A stretch of 64,000 nt of DNA from Clostridiales bacterium (GCA_004556965.1 SFFE01000001.1:186001-250000), one strand, 5' to 3'; positions 18,197 to 26,940 are shown, counted from the stretch's first letter. Program-made: numbers and translations. The notes: generated by a model not told the origin, from the sequence alone.

Positions 18197-20251
18197 TCAG
18201 TTGAACCTGCCCTGATTTGCGGCGAAGAGACGCGCGCACTGCGCTTTGAGCGCCGCGTGCTCCGGAGCGGCGAGGTCGGGATCGGCCTCCAGAACGGACT
18301 GCGCCGCGTCGCGCGCGTCGCTTAGCACAGTCATGTCGGCGCAGAGGTCGGCGATGTGCATCTCCGGCAGACCGTGCTGGCGGTTTCCGAAGAAATCGCC
18401 CGGTCCGCGCTGGCGCAGATCGGCCTCCGCAATCTGGAAGCCGTCCGTCGTGTCGCGCATGACCTTGAGTCGCGCTTTCGCCTCGTCCGTGTCCGAGTCC
18501 GACACCAGCACGCAGTAGGACTGGAACGGCCCGCGCCCGATGCGTCCGCGGAGCTGGTGGAGCTGCGACAGGCCGAAGCGCTCGGCGTTTTCCACGATCA
18601 TGAGCGCCGCGTTCGGCACATCCACGCCGACCTCGATGACCGTCGTGGCGACGAGCACGTCCGTCTCACCCGCGGCAAAGGCGGCCATGCAGGCATCCTT
18701 ATCCCTGGCCTTCATGCGGCCGTGAATGCAGGCGACGCGCCGGTGCGGCAGCGCTTTTTGCAGCGCGGCAGCGTGCTCCTGCGCGGATTTGACGTCCGGC
18801 ATCTGCTCCTCGTTTTCCTCCACCATCGGGCACACGACGAACACCTGCCGCCCCTCGCCGACCAGCTTGTCGATGAACGCGGTCAGCCGTGCGCGATAAC
18901 TTTCATTCACGCAATAGGTCTCCACCCTGCGCCGCCCCGGCGGCAGCTCGTCGATGATGGACACGTCAAGGTCGCCGTAGATCATCAGTGCGAGCGTGCG
19001 TGGGATGGGCGTGGCGCTCATGACGAGCGTGTGCGGATGGTCGCCCTTGCCGGTGAGCGCGGCACGTTGCTCCACGCCGAAGCGGTGCTGCTCGTCCGTC
19101 ACGACGAGACCGAGCCGGTGAAACTGCACCGTGTCGCGCAGCAGCGCGTGCGTGCCGACGACAACGTCAAGCGTCCCGTCCTCCAGCGCCTGACACACTG
19201 CGCGCTTCTGCTTTGCGGTCATGGAGCCGGTCAGCCGACCGACGCGCATGCCGAGCGGCGCGAGAAAGCCGCGCAGCGTGGCCTCGTGCTGCTCGGTGAG
19301 GATCTCCGTCGGCGCCATGAACGCGCTCTGGCAGCCGCTTTTCCAAACATACCAGATGCACGCTGCGGCCACAAGTGTTTTGCCGGAACCGACGTCGCCC
19401 TGAATCAGCCGGTTCATCGGCACGCCGGAAGAGAGATCCTGGACGGCACTTTCCACCGCGCGGCGCTGCGCCCCGGTCGGGGAGAAGGGGAGCGTGCGGT
19501 AAAATTCCTCGCCGTCTGCGTGCTCCATGCGGATGCCGCCGGCGCACCGCCGGCGGCCGCGCATCAGCCCCATGGACGCCGCCAGCACGAACAGCTCTTC
19601 AAAAATCAGCCGCCGTCGTGCCAATTCCAGTGCGCCGAAATCGGTGGGGAAGTGGATGTTCTCATATGCAAACCGCGCCTGCGCGAGGCGGTAGCGCTCC
19701 GCGATCTCCGGCGGCAGCGCGTCCGGCACGCTGTCGGCGCACGCATCGAGCGCGGCGCGCACGGCGTCCAGCATCACGCGTTGCGTGAGTCCCGCCGTGA
19801 GCGGGTAGACCGGCACGATCCGCCCCGTCAGATGCCCCTCGCTGTGCTCTGGCTCGCACACCGGGTTTGCCATGGCTTTTTTGCTGCCCGAAACGGTGAC
19901 CCTGCCGTAAAACGTGTAGGTCTCGCCCGGATGCAGGTTGTTTTTCCTATAGTTCTGGTTGAAGAAGGTGATGTCCACCGCGCCGGACTCGTCCACCGCG
20001 CGCAGCTTCACCAGCTCCATTCCGCGCCGGATACGCACCAGACGCGGCTCGGACGCGACCATAGCACGGATGCACACCGTTTCGTCCGGCAGCACGAGCG
20101 CGATCGGGCGAAACTGGCTGCGATCCTCATACCGCCGGGGAAAGAGCGTGAGCAGGTCGCGCAGCGTTGTGACGCCGAGCTTTCGGAAGGCCTCGACCTT
20201 TTTCGGGCCGATGCCCCGCAGGGCAGACAGTTCCGTGTCGGGTGTGTTCAT
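18197..20251 (-). CDS. recG: ATP-dependent DNA helicase RecG
   Basis: A 684-residue branch-migrating helicase that remodels stalled forks and recombination intermediates. The N-terminal wedge/OB domain (LFPRRYEDRSQ, then an OB-fold to about residue 180) precedes two RecA-like domains: RLIQGDVGSGKT (Walker A), TDEQHRFGVEQR (Walker B/DExH), VMSATPIPRTLA, and GRIGRGPFQSYCVL (motif VI) with the C-terminal QRGPGDFFGNRQHG. The start at 20251 opens with a helix-hairpin-helix (LRGIGPKKVEAFRKLGV); a longer frame into mpg has no ribosome site. Separated by 7 bp from mpg, so one operon with it, apbE and the reductase. Confidence 0.97.
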   Translation of the reverse strand: MNTPDTELSALRGIGPKKVEAFRKLGVTTLRDLLTLFPRRYEDRSQFRPIALVLPDETVCIRAMVASEPRLVRIRRGMELVKLRAVDESGAVDITFFNQNYRKNNLHPGETYTFYGRVTVSGSKKAMANPVCEPEHSEGHLTGRIVPVYPLTAGLTQRVMLDAVRAALDACADSVPDALPPEIAERYRLAQARFAYENIHFPTDFGALELARRRLIFEELFVLAASMGLMRGRRRCAGGIRMEHADGEEFYRTLPFSPTGAQRRAVESAVQDLSSGVPMNRLIQGDVGSGKTLVAAACIWYVWKSGCQSAFMAPTEILTEQHEATLRGFLAPLGMRVGRLTGSMTAKQKRAVCQALEDGTLDVVVGTHALLRDTVQFHRLGLVVTDEQHRFGVEQRAALTGKGDHPHTLVMSATPIPRTLALMIYGDLDVSIIDELPPGRRRVETYCVNESYRARLTAFIDKLVGEGRQVFVVCPMVEENEEQMPDVKSAQEHAAALQKALPHRRVACIHGRMKARDKDACMAAFAAGETDVLVATTVIEVGVDVPNAALMIVENAERFGLSQLHQLRGRIGRGPFQSYCVLVSDSDTDEAKARLKVMRDTTDGFQIAEADLRQRGPGDFFGNRQHGLPEMHIADLCADMTVLSDARDAAQSVLEADPDLAAPEHAALKAQCARLFAANQGRFN

Positions 20252-20258
20252 AGGCACC

Positions 20259-20792
20259 TCATTTCTCCTGCGCGCCGCATTTCCAGCGCCACAGCTTCGC
20301 CTGATCCTCCGGCGCGGCGTAGCCGATGCCGACGCGCGTGTCCGTCTCAAGCACGAAGCGCACGCCGTCGTCCTCGATCCACAGTGCCGGGCAGTCTGTA
20401 ATGTCCAGCGTGTTGAAGCGCTTGTCGATCTGCAGGCGCTTGGTCAGCTTGCCGGGGCCGTTCGCCCCGTCCGCACAGGCACGGATGAGTACGGCCTGCG
20501 GCTCGTCCACGGAGCCTGTGACGACGTTCAACATCCAGTGCATTCCGTAGCAGAGATAGACGTAGATCGTCCCGCCGTCGCAATAGAGCGTCTCCGTGCG
20601 CTTTGTGCGGCCGCGGCTCGCGTGGCAGGCGGTGTCCGCCTCGCCGCGGTAGGCTTCCGTCTCCGTGATGCGCAGGCGCAGCAGCGTGCCGTCGTCCAGC
20701 CGGCGCACGAGCACCCGGCCTGTCAAATCCGGCGCGACGCACAGCACGTCGCGCCGGAAGAAATCCTTGTTCAAAAGCTTCATTTCCGTCAT
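20259..20792 (-). CDS. mpg: 3-methyladenine/alkyladenine DNA glycosylase (AAG family)
   Basis: A 177-residue base-excision repair glycosylase that removes alkylated purines and hypoxanthine. The family signatures are visible: ITETEAYRGEADTACHASRG with the catalytic Glu, GGTIYVYLCYGMHWMLNVV, EPQAVLIRA and GPGKLTKRLQI. It is a little shorter than many relatives but has both ends of the domain. Its 3' neighbour recG and the nearby nfo give a small local cluster of repair genes. Confidence 0.93.
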   Translation of the reverse strand: MTEMKLLNKDFFRRDVLCVAPDLTGRVLVRRLDDGTLLRLRITETEAYRGEADTACHASRGRTKRTETLYCDGGTIYVYLCYGMHWMLNVVTGSVDEPQAVLIRACADGANGPGKLTKRLQIDKRFNTLDITDCPALWIEDDGVRFVLETDTRVGIGYAAPEDQAKLWRWKCGAQEK

Positions 20793-21850
20793 TTTACGTA
20801 AGAATACTCGTAGCGGTCGCCGTTTGGCGTGAACTTGCCGTACAGCCCGTTTGTGAGCACGACGCGACCGTCCGTTGTGATGAGGATCATTTCAAACCCG
20901 CCGTGGTCGCGCCAGTAGGCGAGCGCGTCCGTCTCGCCGAGCACGAACATCGCCGTGGACAGGCAGTCGGCCAGAATCCCGTCCGGACATACGATCGTCA
21001 CGGACTGGAGCTCGTTTTCCGCCGGCTCACCGGTGGCGGGGTCAATGATGTGGTGATACAGCTTGCCGTTTTGCGTGAAGCAGCGCTGATAGCTGCCGGA
21101 GGTGATGACCGCCGTCTCACCGACGGAGACATAGCCGATGTAGTCGCCCGTGTCGTTCGGGTCCTGTACGGCGACGTTCCAGTCGCTGCCGTCCGGCTTC
21201 GTGCCGAGCGTCTGCACGTTGCCGCCGAGCGAGATGACGCCACTCGTCACGCCGGCCGCGCGCATCGCGTTGATGGCGTAGTTGGAGGCGCAGCCCTTGG
21301 CGACCGCGCCGAAGCTCAGCTCCGCGCCCGCGGGAACGGACACCAGATAGCTCCCGTCGTCGCCCATCGCGGTGAGCTGCACCTTCTGCATATCCACCTG
21401 TTCCAGCAGGGCTTCGATGGTCGCGTCGTCGGGCACGCGGTAGTCGGCGTCGATGAAGCCCCACGCCCGCAGCAGGGGGTATACCGTCAGATCCAGCGCG
21501 CCGTCCGTCTGCTGCGATACGGTCTGCGCGGTCTGAATCATCTTGGCGATCTGGCCGTTGACGACGACACTGTCGCCCTGCGCGTGGTTGATGGCGTACA
21601 CCTTGCTGGATTCCAGTTCCGGATCGAGCATGGCGTTCAAACCGTTGATGACGGCCACGGCGTCGTTTATCCCGGTTTCGGCATTTTTTCCGTAGGCCTT
21701 CAGATCCATGAGCGTGTCCATGGCGAAGATTTGCTGCTCGACGGGCTTTTTCTCCCCGCAGGCGGAAAGCGGCAGCAGCATCCCCACGCAGAGCAGCAGG
21801 ACGATGATTCTGGTTTTACAGCTCGCTTTTGTGTGCTTCATAGAATTCAT
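20789..21850 (-). CDS. apbE: FAD:protein FMN transferase, lipoprotein ApbE
   Basis: A 353-residue lipoprotein that attaches FMN covalently to Thr/Ser of partner flavoproteins on the outer face of the membrane. A lipobox (LLPLSAC) ends the signal peptide near residue 31. Family motifs include MDTLMDLKAYG, SLGGNVQTLG, and HHIIDPATGEPA; the metal-binding region near TIVCPDGILADCLSTAMFVLG is intact. The first ATG (21850) has gaaggac 8 bp upstream and lies inside the end of the reductase gene (35-bp overlap); it ends 4 bp inside mpg. No target NQR/RNF gene is in the window. Confidence 0.93.
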   Translation of the reverse strand: MNSMKHTKASCKTRIIVLLLCVGMLLPLSACGEKKPVEQQIFAMDTLMDLKAYGKNAETGINDAVAVINGLNAMLDPELESSKVYAINHAQGDSVVVNGQIAKMIQTAQTVSQQTDGALDLTVYPLLRAWGFIDADYRVPDDATIEALLEQVDMQKVQLTAMGDDGSYLVSVPAGAELSFGAVAKGCASNYAINAMRAAGVTSGVISLGGNVQTLGTKPDGSDWNVAVQDPNDTGDYIGYVSVGETAVITSGSYQRCFTQNGKLYHHIIDPATGEPAENELQSVTIVCPDGILADCLSTAMFVLGETDALAYWRDHGGFEMILITTDGRVVLTNGLYGKFTPNGDRYEYSYVK

Positions 21851-22844
21851 TGTAGTCCTTCAGCATGTAGCGGAGCACATTCGGGGTGTCCAACTCGTAG
21901 GGGCAGCGGCTCTTGCAGCGGCCGCAGTCGATGCAGTCGTTGATTTTGTCCATCTTGGCGCGCCACTCCGGCGTGAGATACCGTTTGTACGGGCTGCGGC
22001 GCAGGAGCATGTCCATGCGCGCGCAGTTGCTGATCTCGATGCCGACGGTGCAGGGCATGCAGTACCCGCACGAGCGGCAGAAGCTGCGCGCCAGCTCCTT
22101 GCGGTCCTGTTCGATGACGGCGCGCATCGCCTCGTCGAGCGACGGGTCTTCGTCCGCCAGCGCGAGCCACTCCTGAAGCTGCTCCATGTGCTGGATGCCC
22201 CAGATGGGCACCACATTGTCATATTGCTTCATGAACGCGTGGCACACGCGCGCGTTGGAGAGCATGCCGCCGGCCAGCCCCTTCATGGCGATGAAGCCCA
22301 TGCCGCGCGCAGCGCACTTGCGGGGCAGATCCAGCTCGCGCTCGGAGGAAATGTAGCTGAACGGGTATTGCAGCGTTTCGAAGTTTCCGCTTTCGATGCA
22401 CGCCTCGGCCACATCCAGCTTGTGCGTGGTCACGCCGATATGGCGGATCTTCCCGGCCTGCTTTGCCTCCAGCGCGGCGGCAAACGCGCCGTCCGGGTCG
22501 TTGATGCCCGGCACGGCGGGCACCATGTGGAACTGGAACAGGTCGATGTAATCGGTTTTCATGCGCTGCAGGCTCAGGTCGATGTGTGCGGCGGCAGTCG
22601 CCTTGTCGCGTCCCTGGCTCTTGGTGGAGAGCACGATGTGCTCGCGCACGTCGGAGAGCGCAAGACCGATCTTTTCCTCGCTGTCGGTGTAGCTGTTGGC
22701 GGTGTCGAAGTAGTTGACGCCGCCCTCGTAAGCCGCGCGCAGAATGGCTGCAGCGTCCTCCGCGCTGCGGCGCTGAATGGGCAGGCAGCCCATGGCCGTC
22801 TTGGAGACGAAAAGCCCGGTGCTGCCGAGCGGAATTTTCTTCAT
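21816..22844 (-). CDS. Aldo/keto reductase with C-terminal 4Fe-4S ferredoxin domain
   Basis: A 342-residue oxidoreductase. Residues 1-250 form the AKR barrel (GSTGLFVSKTAMGCLP, NYFDTANSYTDSEEKIG with the catalytic Asp and Tyr, DLFQFHMV). The C-terminus has CRSCGYCMPCTVGIEI and CIDCGRCKSRCPYELD, iron-sulfur motifs as in the YdjG-like anaerobic subclass. This group probably takes electrons from ferredoxin-like clusters; the substrate is unknown. First gene of the four-gene unit reductase-apbE-mpg-recG. Confidence 0.9.
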   Translation of the reverse strand: MKKIPLGSTGLFVSKTAMGCLPIQRRSAEDAAAILRAAYEGGVNYFDTANSYTDSEEKIGLALSDVREHIVLSTKSQGRDKATAAAHIDLSLQRMKTDYIDLFQFHMVPAVPGINDPDGAFAAALEAKQAGKIRHIGVTTHKLDVAEACIESGNFETLQYPFSYISSERELDLPRKCAARGMGFIAMKGLAGGMLSNARVCHAFMKQYDNVVPIWGIQHMEQLQEWLALADEDPSLDEAMRAVIEQDRKELARSFCRSCGYCMPCTVGIEISNCARMDMLLRRSPYKRYLTPEWRAKMDKINDCIDCGRCKSRCPYELDTPNVLRYMLKDYNEFYEAHKSEL

Positions 22845-22999
22845 AGCGGGATTCCCTCGCTTTCTCGGAAATTTTCAGGCAGAGATATGGTAATCTGGAC
22901 TCAGTATAGCATACCCCCGGAAAAATTGAAATAGCAAAAGCAAATCTGTACTTTACATTTTCGGAGCGATTTGCTATAATACCAGTTGCTTTTGAATAT
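22845..22999. other. Divergent promoter region between reductase and tRNA-Arg
   Basis: AT-rich 155 bp. Minus strand: TATACT at 22903-22908 with a weak -35 (TTTCAA, 22926-22931) for the reductase operon. Plus strand: the tRNA promoter listed separately. Confidence 0.5.
22952..22980 (+). promoter_or_regulatory. Promoter of tRNA-Arg
   Basis: TTTACA (22952-22957), 17-bp spacer, perfect TATAAT (22975-22980), 19 bp before the mature tRNA 5' end. Confidence 0.8.
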
Positions 23000-23076
23000 G
23001 CGCCCGTAGCTCAGCTGGATAGAGTGTCAGACTCCGACTCTGAAGGTCGTGGGTTCGAATCCCGTCGGGCGTACCA
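23000..23076 (+). tRNA. tRNA-Arg (anticodon CCG)
   Basis: A complete 77-nt cloverleaf with encoded CCA: acceptor gcgcccg / cgggcgt (one G-U pair), D stem gctc/gagt, anticodon stem tcaga/tctga with loop ctccgac (anticodon CCG, reads CGG), T arm gtggg-ttcgaat-cccgt. Confidence 0.97.
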
Positions 23077-23116
23077 CGTCGTCGCGGACTGCATATTGTT
23101 CGCGACGACGTTTCCT
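23077..23116 (+). terminator. Terminator of tRNA-Arg
   Basis: Perfect 10-bp stem cgtcgtcgcg / cgcgacgacg starting right at the CCA end, followed by tttcctgttt. Confidence 0.75.
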
Positions 23117-23236
23117 GTTTCAAAGCAAACGTCATCGCTCCTCCTTTCCAAATCGAACCCGCTGCGTTGGGGTTCAATTTGCTGGGCTCACAGTTGCGTG
23201 ACGGGGCGGATCCTATTTTTATCGCATTGGTACACG

Positions 23237-23267
23237 AAAAGACGATTGTTTTGCAATCGTCTTTTTT
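23237..23267 (+). terminator. Second intrinsic terminator before the acetyltransferase gene
   Basis: Perfect 12-bp stem aaaagacgattg / caatcgtctttt with 5-nt loop and six T. The 120 bp between it and the tRNA terminator hold no gene I can see; the hairpin may end a short transcript or be left from a lost gene. Confidence 0.8.
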
Positions 23268-23303
23268 GATACATTGGAATTTTACTGCATCGGAGGAAAA
23301 CAT

Positions 23304-23780
23304 ATGGTGACATTTCGCTTCGCACAGCCGGAGGATGCGGCGCTGATCCTGCGCTTTATCCGGGGGCTGGCGGAATATGAAAAGATGACAGACGAGGTCG
23401 TGGCGACGGAGGAACTGCTGCGCGAGTGGATTTTCGAAAAGGGGAAGGCGGAGGTGCTCTTCGCCGTTGCGGACGGCACGGAGGTCGGCTTTGCGCTGTT
23501 CTTCCACAATTTCTCCACGTTCCTTGGTCGCGCGGGCATTTATCTGGAGGATCTGTTTGTCCTGCCGGAGCACCGCGGCCACGGCTATGGCAAGGCGCTG
23601 CTGAAGCGTCTGGCGGCCATCACAGTCGAGCGCGGCTGCGGCCGGCTGGAGTGGTCGTGCCTCGACTGGAACGCGCCCAGCATCGCGTTTTACAAGTTCA
23701 TGGGCGCAGTGCCGATGGACGAATGGACGGCCTACCGGCTCACTGGCGAGACGCTACAACGCGCAGCGGCGTCAGAATGA
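23304..23780 (+). CDS. GNAT-family N-acetyltransferase
   Basis: A 158-residue acetyl-CoA-dependent transferase. It has the GNAT core: FRFAQPEDAALILRFI at the N-terminus, the beta4-beta5 region YLEDLFVLPEHRGHGYGKALL with the acetyl-CoA pyrophosphate loop (RGHGYGKA), and SCLDWNAPSIAFYKFMGA at the C-terminus. The overall pattern (EYEKMTDEV, LEDLFV, W..SIAFY) is that of diamine/spermine-type acetyltransferases, so a polyamine or amino acid derivative is a reasonable substrate guess. Start follows ggaggaaa. Confidence 0.88.
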   Translation: MVTFRFAQPEDAALILRFIRGLAEYEKMTDEVVATEELLREWIFEKGKAEVLFAVADGTEVGFALFFHNFSTFLGRAGIYLEDLFVLPEHRGHGYGKALLKRLAAITVERGCGRLEWSCLDWNAPSIAFYKFMGAVPMDEWTAYRLTGETLQRAAASE

Positions 23781-23845
23781 ACGCGCTCCACTCCATTTCC
23801 ACGTATACGTGAAAATTCCGTCTCCGCTTCTTCATCCTTCCTTTC

Positions 23846-23870
23846 AAATCCGAAACAACGTTTCGGATTT
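23846..23870. terminator. Terminator-like hairpin between acetyltransferase and nfo
   Basis: 11-bp stem aaatccgaaac / gtttcggattt with 3-nt loop between convergent genes; no long T run, so efficiency is uncertain. Confidence 0.5.
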
Positions 23871-23898
23871 GGTGGGGGAATATGTGGATTCCGGTTGT

Positions 23899-24729
23899 TT
23901 ATCCTTGCAGCTCACGCAGCAGGGCGATCTCCTGCGCGTAGCCTGCGTCGTCGTTCGGCGTTTCCAGAATGAAGGGAAGCCCATTGAGCGCCGGGTGACG
24001 GATGATACGCACGATGGCGTCGAGCGGGATGCGGCCCTCCGTGATCCGGGCGTGGCGGTCCTTGTGCGAGCCGCGGTCATTCAGACTGTTGTTCAGATGC
24101 ACCGCTTTCAACCGCTCCAGCCCAATCACGCGGTCAAACTCTGACAGTACGCCGTCGAGGTCGTCCACGATGTCGTACCCCCCGTCCCAGATGTGGCAGG
24201 TGTCGAGACACACGCCGAGCTTGCCGTCGAGTTCGACGCGGTCGAGGATCGCGCGCAGCTCCTCAAAGCGGCCGCCGATTTCGCTGCCCTTACCGGCCAT
24301 GGTTTCCAGCAGCACGGTGGTGCGCATGTCGGGAAACAGCACCTCGTTGAGTACGCCGGCAATCTTCTCAATTCCGGTTTCCACACCCTGCCCGACGTGG
24401 CTGCCGGGATGGAAGTTGTAAAACTGCCCCGGCGTGTGCTCCATGCGCTGCAGATCGTCTGCAAACGCTGTGCGGGCAAAGGCTTGTACGTGCGGCTTTT
24501 TTCCGCAGGGGTTGAGCGTGTAGGGCGCGTGCGCGACCAAGCGCTCAATGCCGTGCGCGGCGCAGAGTGCGCGGAACGCAGCGACGTCGTCCGGGTCGAT
24601 GACCTTGGCCGCGCCGCCGCGCGGGTTGCGCGTGAAGAACGCGAACGTGTTCGCACCCAGCGCCACGGCGCGCTCGCCCATGGAGAGATAACCGCCCGCA
24701 GAGGAAATATGACAGCCGATTTGAAACAT
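23899..24729 (-). CDS. nfo: Deoxyribonuclease IV (AP endonuclease)
   Basis: A 276-residue zinc-dependent AP endonuclease of base-excision repair. Recognisable pieces are IGCHISSAGGY, ANTFAFFTRNPRG, VAHAPYTLNPCGK, FHPGSHVGQG, LLETMAGKGSEIG, GVCLDTCHIWDGGYD and HLNNSLNDRGSHKDRH; these hold the His, Asp and Glu ligands of the trinuclear zinc site. The start at 24729 follows aaggag; the frame continues upstream antisense to the next gene but has no ribosome site. A TATAAT box at 24760-24765 with TTTTCA 17 bp before it can serve as promoter. Confidence 0.95.
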   Translation of the reverse strand: MFQIGCHISSAGGYLSMGERAVALGANTFAFFTRNPRGGAAKVIDPDDVAAFRALCAAHGIERLVAHAPYTLNPCGKKPHVQAFARTAFADDLQRMEHTPGQFYNFHPGSHVGQGVETGIEKIAGVLNEVLFPDMRTTVLLETMAGKGSEIGGRFEELRAILDRVELDGKLGVCLDTCHIWDGGYDIVDDLDGVLSEFDRVIGLERLKAVHLNNSLNDRGSHKDRHARITEGRIPLDAIVRIIRHPALNGLPFILETPNDDAGYAQEIALLRELQG

Positions 24730-24821
24730 AGCGCTTGCTCCTTGGTTTGGAATGCTGTTATTATAGCATGGAAGAAACGCGGTGAAAACGGATTTTTTCG
24801 ATATGGAGGGGGGGCGGCAGG

Positions 24822-25382
24822 ATGCCGGAGTATGAGCTGATCCGCTCGAACCGCCGGACGCTGGCGCTGGAGGTGCGCGACGGAACCGTGCGCGTGCGTG
24901 CGCCGCGGCGGGTTTCACGCGCGGAGATTGATGCATTCGTGCAGAGCCACGCGTCGTGGATCGAAAGGAGCCTTGCCAGACAGCAGGCGCGGCGGAACGC
25001 GCACCCGGAGCCGGACGAGACGCAGCGCGCGGAATACATCCGCTGCGCAAAGGCGATTTTGCCGGAGCGGGTCGCATATTATGCGAATGTCATGGGGCTG
25101 CGCCCGGCGGGCGTCACGATCACGAGCGCACGCACGCGCTTTGGAAGCTGCAGCTCAAAGGGGCGGCTGTGCTTTTCGTGGCGACTGATGCAGTACCCGC
25201 CGGAGGCGGTGGACTATGTTGTGGTGCATGAGCTGGCGCATTTGGCATACAGGAACCACAGCCCGGCATTTTACGCGCTCATCGAGCGCTACCTGCCGGA
25301 CTACAAAGCCCGCCGCAAGCTGCTGCGGGAATACGGAAGTTATCATGCGGCTGGCAATCGCGCTCGACACGACGCCAGATGA
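24822..25382 (+). CDS. YgjP-like zinc metalloprotease (M48-like, DUF45)
   Basis: A 186-residue protein of the YgjP family. The zinc site is HELAH (residues 136-140) followed by NHSPAFY with a further His at 146; RFGSCSSKGRLCFSWRLMQYPP is the strongly conserved preceding block. YgjP relatives usually end near PDYKARRKLLREYG, about residue 171; here 15 more residues follow (SYHAAGNRARHDAR), which overlap in another frame the fragment of an XRE regulator. The tail therefore looks like read-through into foreign sequence. Physiological substrates of the family are not known. Confidence 0.85.
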   Translation: MPEYELIRSNRRTLALEVRDGTVRVRAPRRVSRAEIDAFVQSHASWIERSLARQQARRNAHPEPDETQRAEYIRCAKAILPERVAYYANVMGLRPAGVTITSARTRFGSCSSKGRLCFSWRLMQYPPEAVDYVVVHELAHLAYRNHSPAFYALIERYLPDYKARRKLLREYGSYHAAGNRARHDAR

Positions 25383-25521
25383 ATTTTTGGTGGGCGCAGT
25401 GCGGAACGAAACGGACGAGAGCTGGCGTGCCGTGGCGCAGCAGCTTCGGGGGTTGACGCCCCAGCAGTTGGAGCTAGCAAGCGCGTTGATCGACGTTGCT
25501 GCGCGTCAAAAGATGGATTGA
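25345..25521 (+). pseudogene. C-terminal remnant of an XRE-type regulator
   Basis: A 58-codon frame. From its first residues (LAIALDTTPDEFLVGA) it matches the end of an XRE-family helix-turn-helix domain, where 'IAxALxTTPDEFLLG' is followed by a helical tail (here LRGLTPQQLELASALIDVAA). The DNA-recognition half is absent: upstream in this frame lies the end of the YgjP gene. I read it as the leftover of a deletion joining the two genes. It has no ribosome site, so translation is doubtful. Confidence 0.55.
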
Positions 25522-25578
25522 CTTCCGGGCACGCATCGAATAAACTGAAACAGAATCTGCCGAGAGGGGATGCGTTTT

Positions 25579-26805
25579 ATGAAACTTGCGATTGCGCTGG
25601 CCGGGGGCGGCTCGAAGGGGTCGTATCAGGTCGGCTTTTGGAAGGCGCTGCGGGAACTGGGGATCTCGTTTGACATCGTGACCGGCACATCGATCGGCGC
25701 GGTGAACGGCGCGCTCATGGTGCAGGACGATTTTGACAAGGCCGTGCGCCTCTGGAAGACGGCGACGGCCGAGACGATCATGAACCACGGTATCAACCTG
25801 ACGAACGATATTGACTATTACTTTGAGCACCGTGACCAGCTTCTTTCTTTCGCCAAGGACTATGCGAGCTGCCGTGGTGCGGACATCACGCCCTACCGCG
25901 AGAAGCTGGATGCGGATTTGAACGAGGCGGCATTCTTTGCGTCTCCGGTGGATTACGCGCTCATGACGGTGCGCTTTCCGTCCATGCAGCCGGTGGAGGT
26001 GCGCAAGGCGGACGTCGCGCCGGGCTATCTGCCCAAGTGGGTGCTGGCGTCCAGCTCCTGCTTCCCGGCGTTCCCGCTGTGCGACATCGACGGACAGACA
26101 TACATCGACGGCGGATATGTGGATAACTTGCCGATCAGCGCGGCGTTCCGGCTGGGCGCGGAGCGGGTGATCGCCGTCGGTCTGAAGCCCGGCGTGTCCG
26201 AGAAGAAATACACACGCCACCCGCTCGTGACATACATTGAGCCGTCGCGCCCGCTGGGCATGTTTCTGGATTTTGACCGGGAGACGCTCGACCGCAATTT
26301 TGAGCTTGGCTACGTGGACACCATGCGGGTGCTGGGACGGTATTTCGGCAAAACCTATGCGTTCCGCCCGGAGGGCAAAGCGCTGCTGGAGCGCGCAGCG
26401 CAGCAGTACCTGCTCTGGCTGCTGCAGCGGGAGCTGAGCCCGGCGGACTCCGCCGTAGGCGTGATGGTCGAACGCTTCGCGGGTGAGACACCGCTGAGCG
26501 ACCGCATTCTGCAAAACCAGAGCGGCGGCCTGCTCGACTGCGCCTGCACCGGGCTGGAGTGCCTGCTGGAGACGCTCGGCTACCCGCGCGAGCAGGCGTA
26601 TGATCTGCATACGTTGCTGCCGGAGCTGCACGCCGCTCTGCTGAGCGAGACTCCGAACCCTGCATTGGAGCAGGCACGCGAGCTGTGCACCACACTGGGC
26701 AAAGAGCACTTGATTGCCCAGATCACGCCGGTTGTACCCATGTACGACGCGCAGGAGCTTTTCCTCGCCACGCTGCTGCTGTATGTGCAGGAGCGGGCGG
26801 AATAA
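25579..26805 (+). CDS. Patatin-like phospholipase
   Basis: A 408-residue serine lipid hydrolase. The catalytic dyad is visible: oxyanion hole GGGSKG (residues 9-14), nucleophile Ser in GTSIGA (GxSxG, about residue 40), and the Asp in DGGYVDNLPIS (about 175). The C-terminal 200 residues are helical and lack a signal or membrane helix, so it probably acts on inner-leaflet lipids. The start at 25579 is favoured by gagagggg 9 bp upstream; an ATG nine bases earlier is too near that site. It has its own terminator. Patatin proteins may be housekeeping or defence effectors; no nucleotide cyclase is adjacent. Confidence 0.9.
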   Translation: MKLAIALAGGGSKGSYQVGFWKALRELGISFDIVTGTSIGAVNGALMVQDDFDKAVRLWKTATAETIMNHGINLTNDIDYYFEHRDQLLSFAKDYASCRGADITPYREKLDADLNEAAFFASPVDYALMTVRFPSMQPVEVRKADVAPGYLPKWVLASSSCFPAFPLCDIDGQTYIDGGYVDNLPISAAFRLGAERVIAVGLKPGVSEKKYTRHPLVTYIEPSRPLGMFLDFDRETLDRNFELGYVDTMRVLGRYFGKTYAFRPEGKALLERAAQQYLLWLLQRELSPADSAVGVMVERFAGETPLSDRILQNQSGGLLDCACTGLECLLETLGYPREQAYDLHTLLPELHAALLSETPNPALEQARELCTTLGKEHLIAQITPVVPMYDAQELFLATLLLYVQERAE

Positions 26806-26829
26806 CGGCGCCTGCCGTATTTGCATACC

Positions 26830-26877
26830 GCATCAAAAATCCCCCGCGCATTGGCGGGGTGTTCGTAAGACAGTAAA
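26830..26877 (+). repeat. Inverted repeat copy A of the AT-rich cassette
   Basis: A 48-bp sequence (core atcccccgcgcattggcggg, then tgttcgtaagacagt). It is matched at roughly 85% in inverted orientation at 27863-27909. Read on the minus strand it forms a GC hairpin followed by ttttt, i.e. an outward-facing terminator. Confidence 0.7.
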
Positions 26878-26881
26878 ACAG

Positions 26882-26923
26882 GTAAAAAGGCGTGACCGCT
26901 CATTTCGTGGTCACGCCTTTTAC
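26882..26923 (+). terminator. Terminator after the patatin gene
   Basis: Stem gtaaaaaggcgtgacc / ggtcacgccttttac, 11-nt loop, directly after repeat copy A. The stem is 13 bp of GC-containing pairs plus A/T pairs. Confidence 0.75.
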
Positions 26924-26940
26924 ATTATGGGAATAGCCGC

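Noticed and set aside
18356..20401. 681-codon plus-strand frame opposite recG
   Set aside because: Antisense shadow; no motif or ribosome site.
23111..23236. A second tRNA or short gene after tRNA-Arg
   Set aside because: No cloverleaf, T-arm consensus or ribosome site; only unstructured sequence before a terminator.
25579..26805. Patatin phospholipase as a CBASS-type defence effector
   Set aside because: No cyclase or CBASS accessory gene next to it; the protein stands alone with its own terminator.
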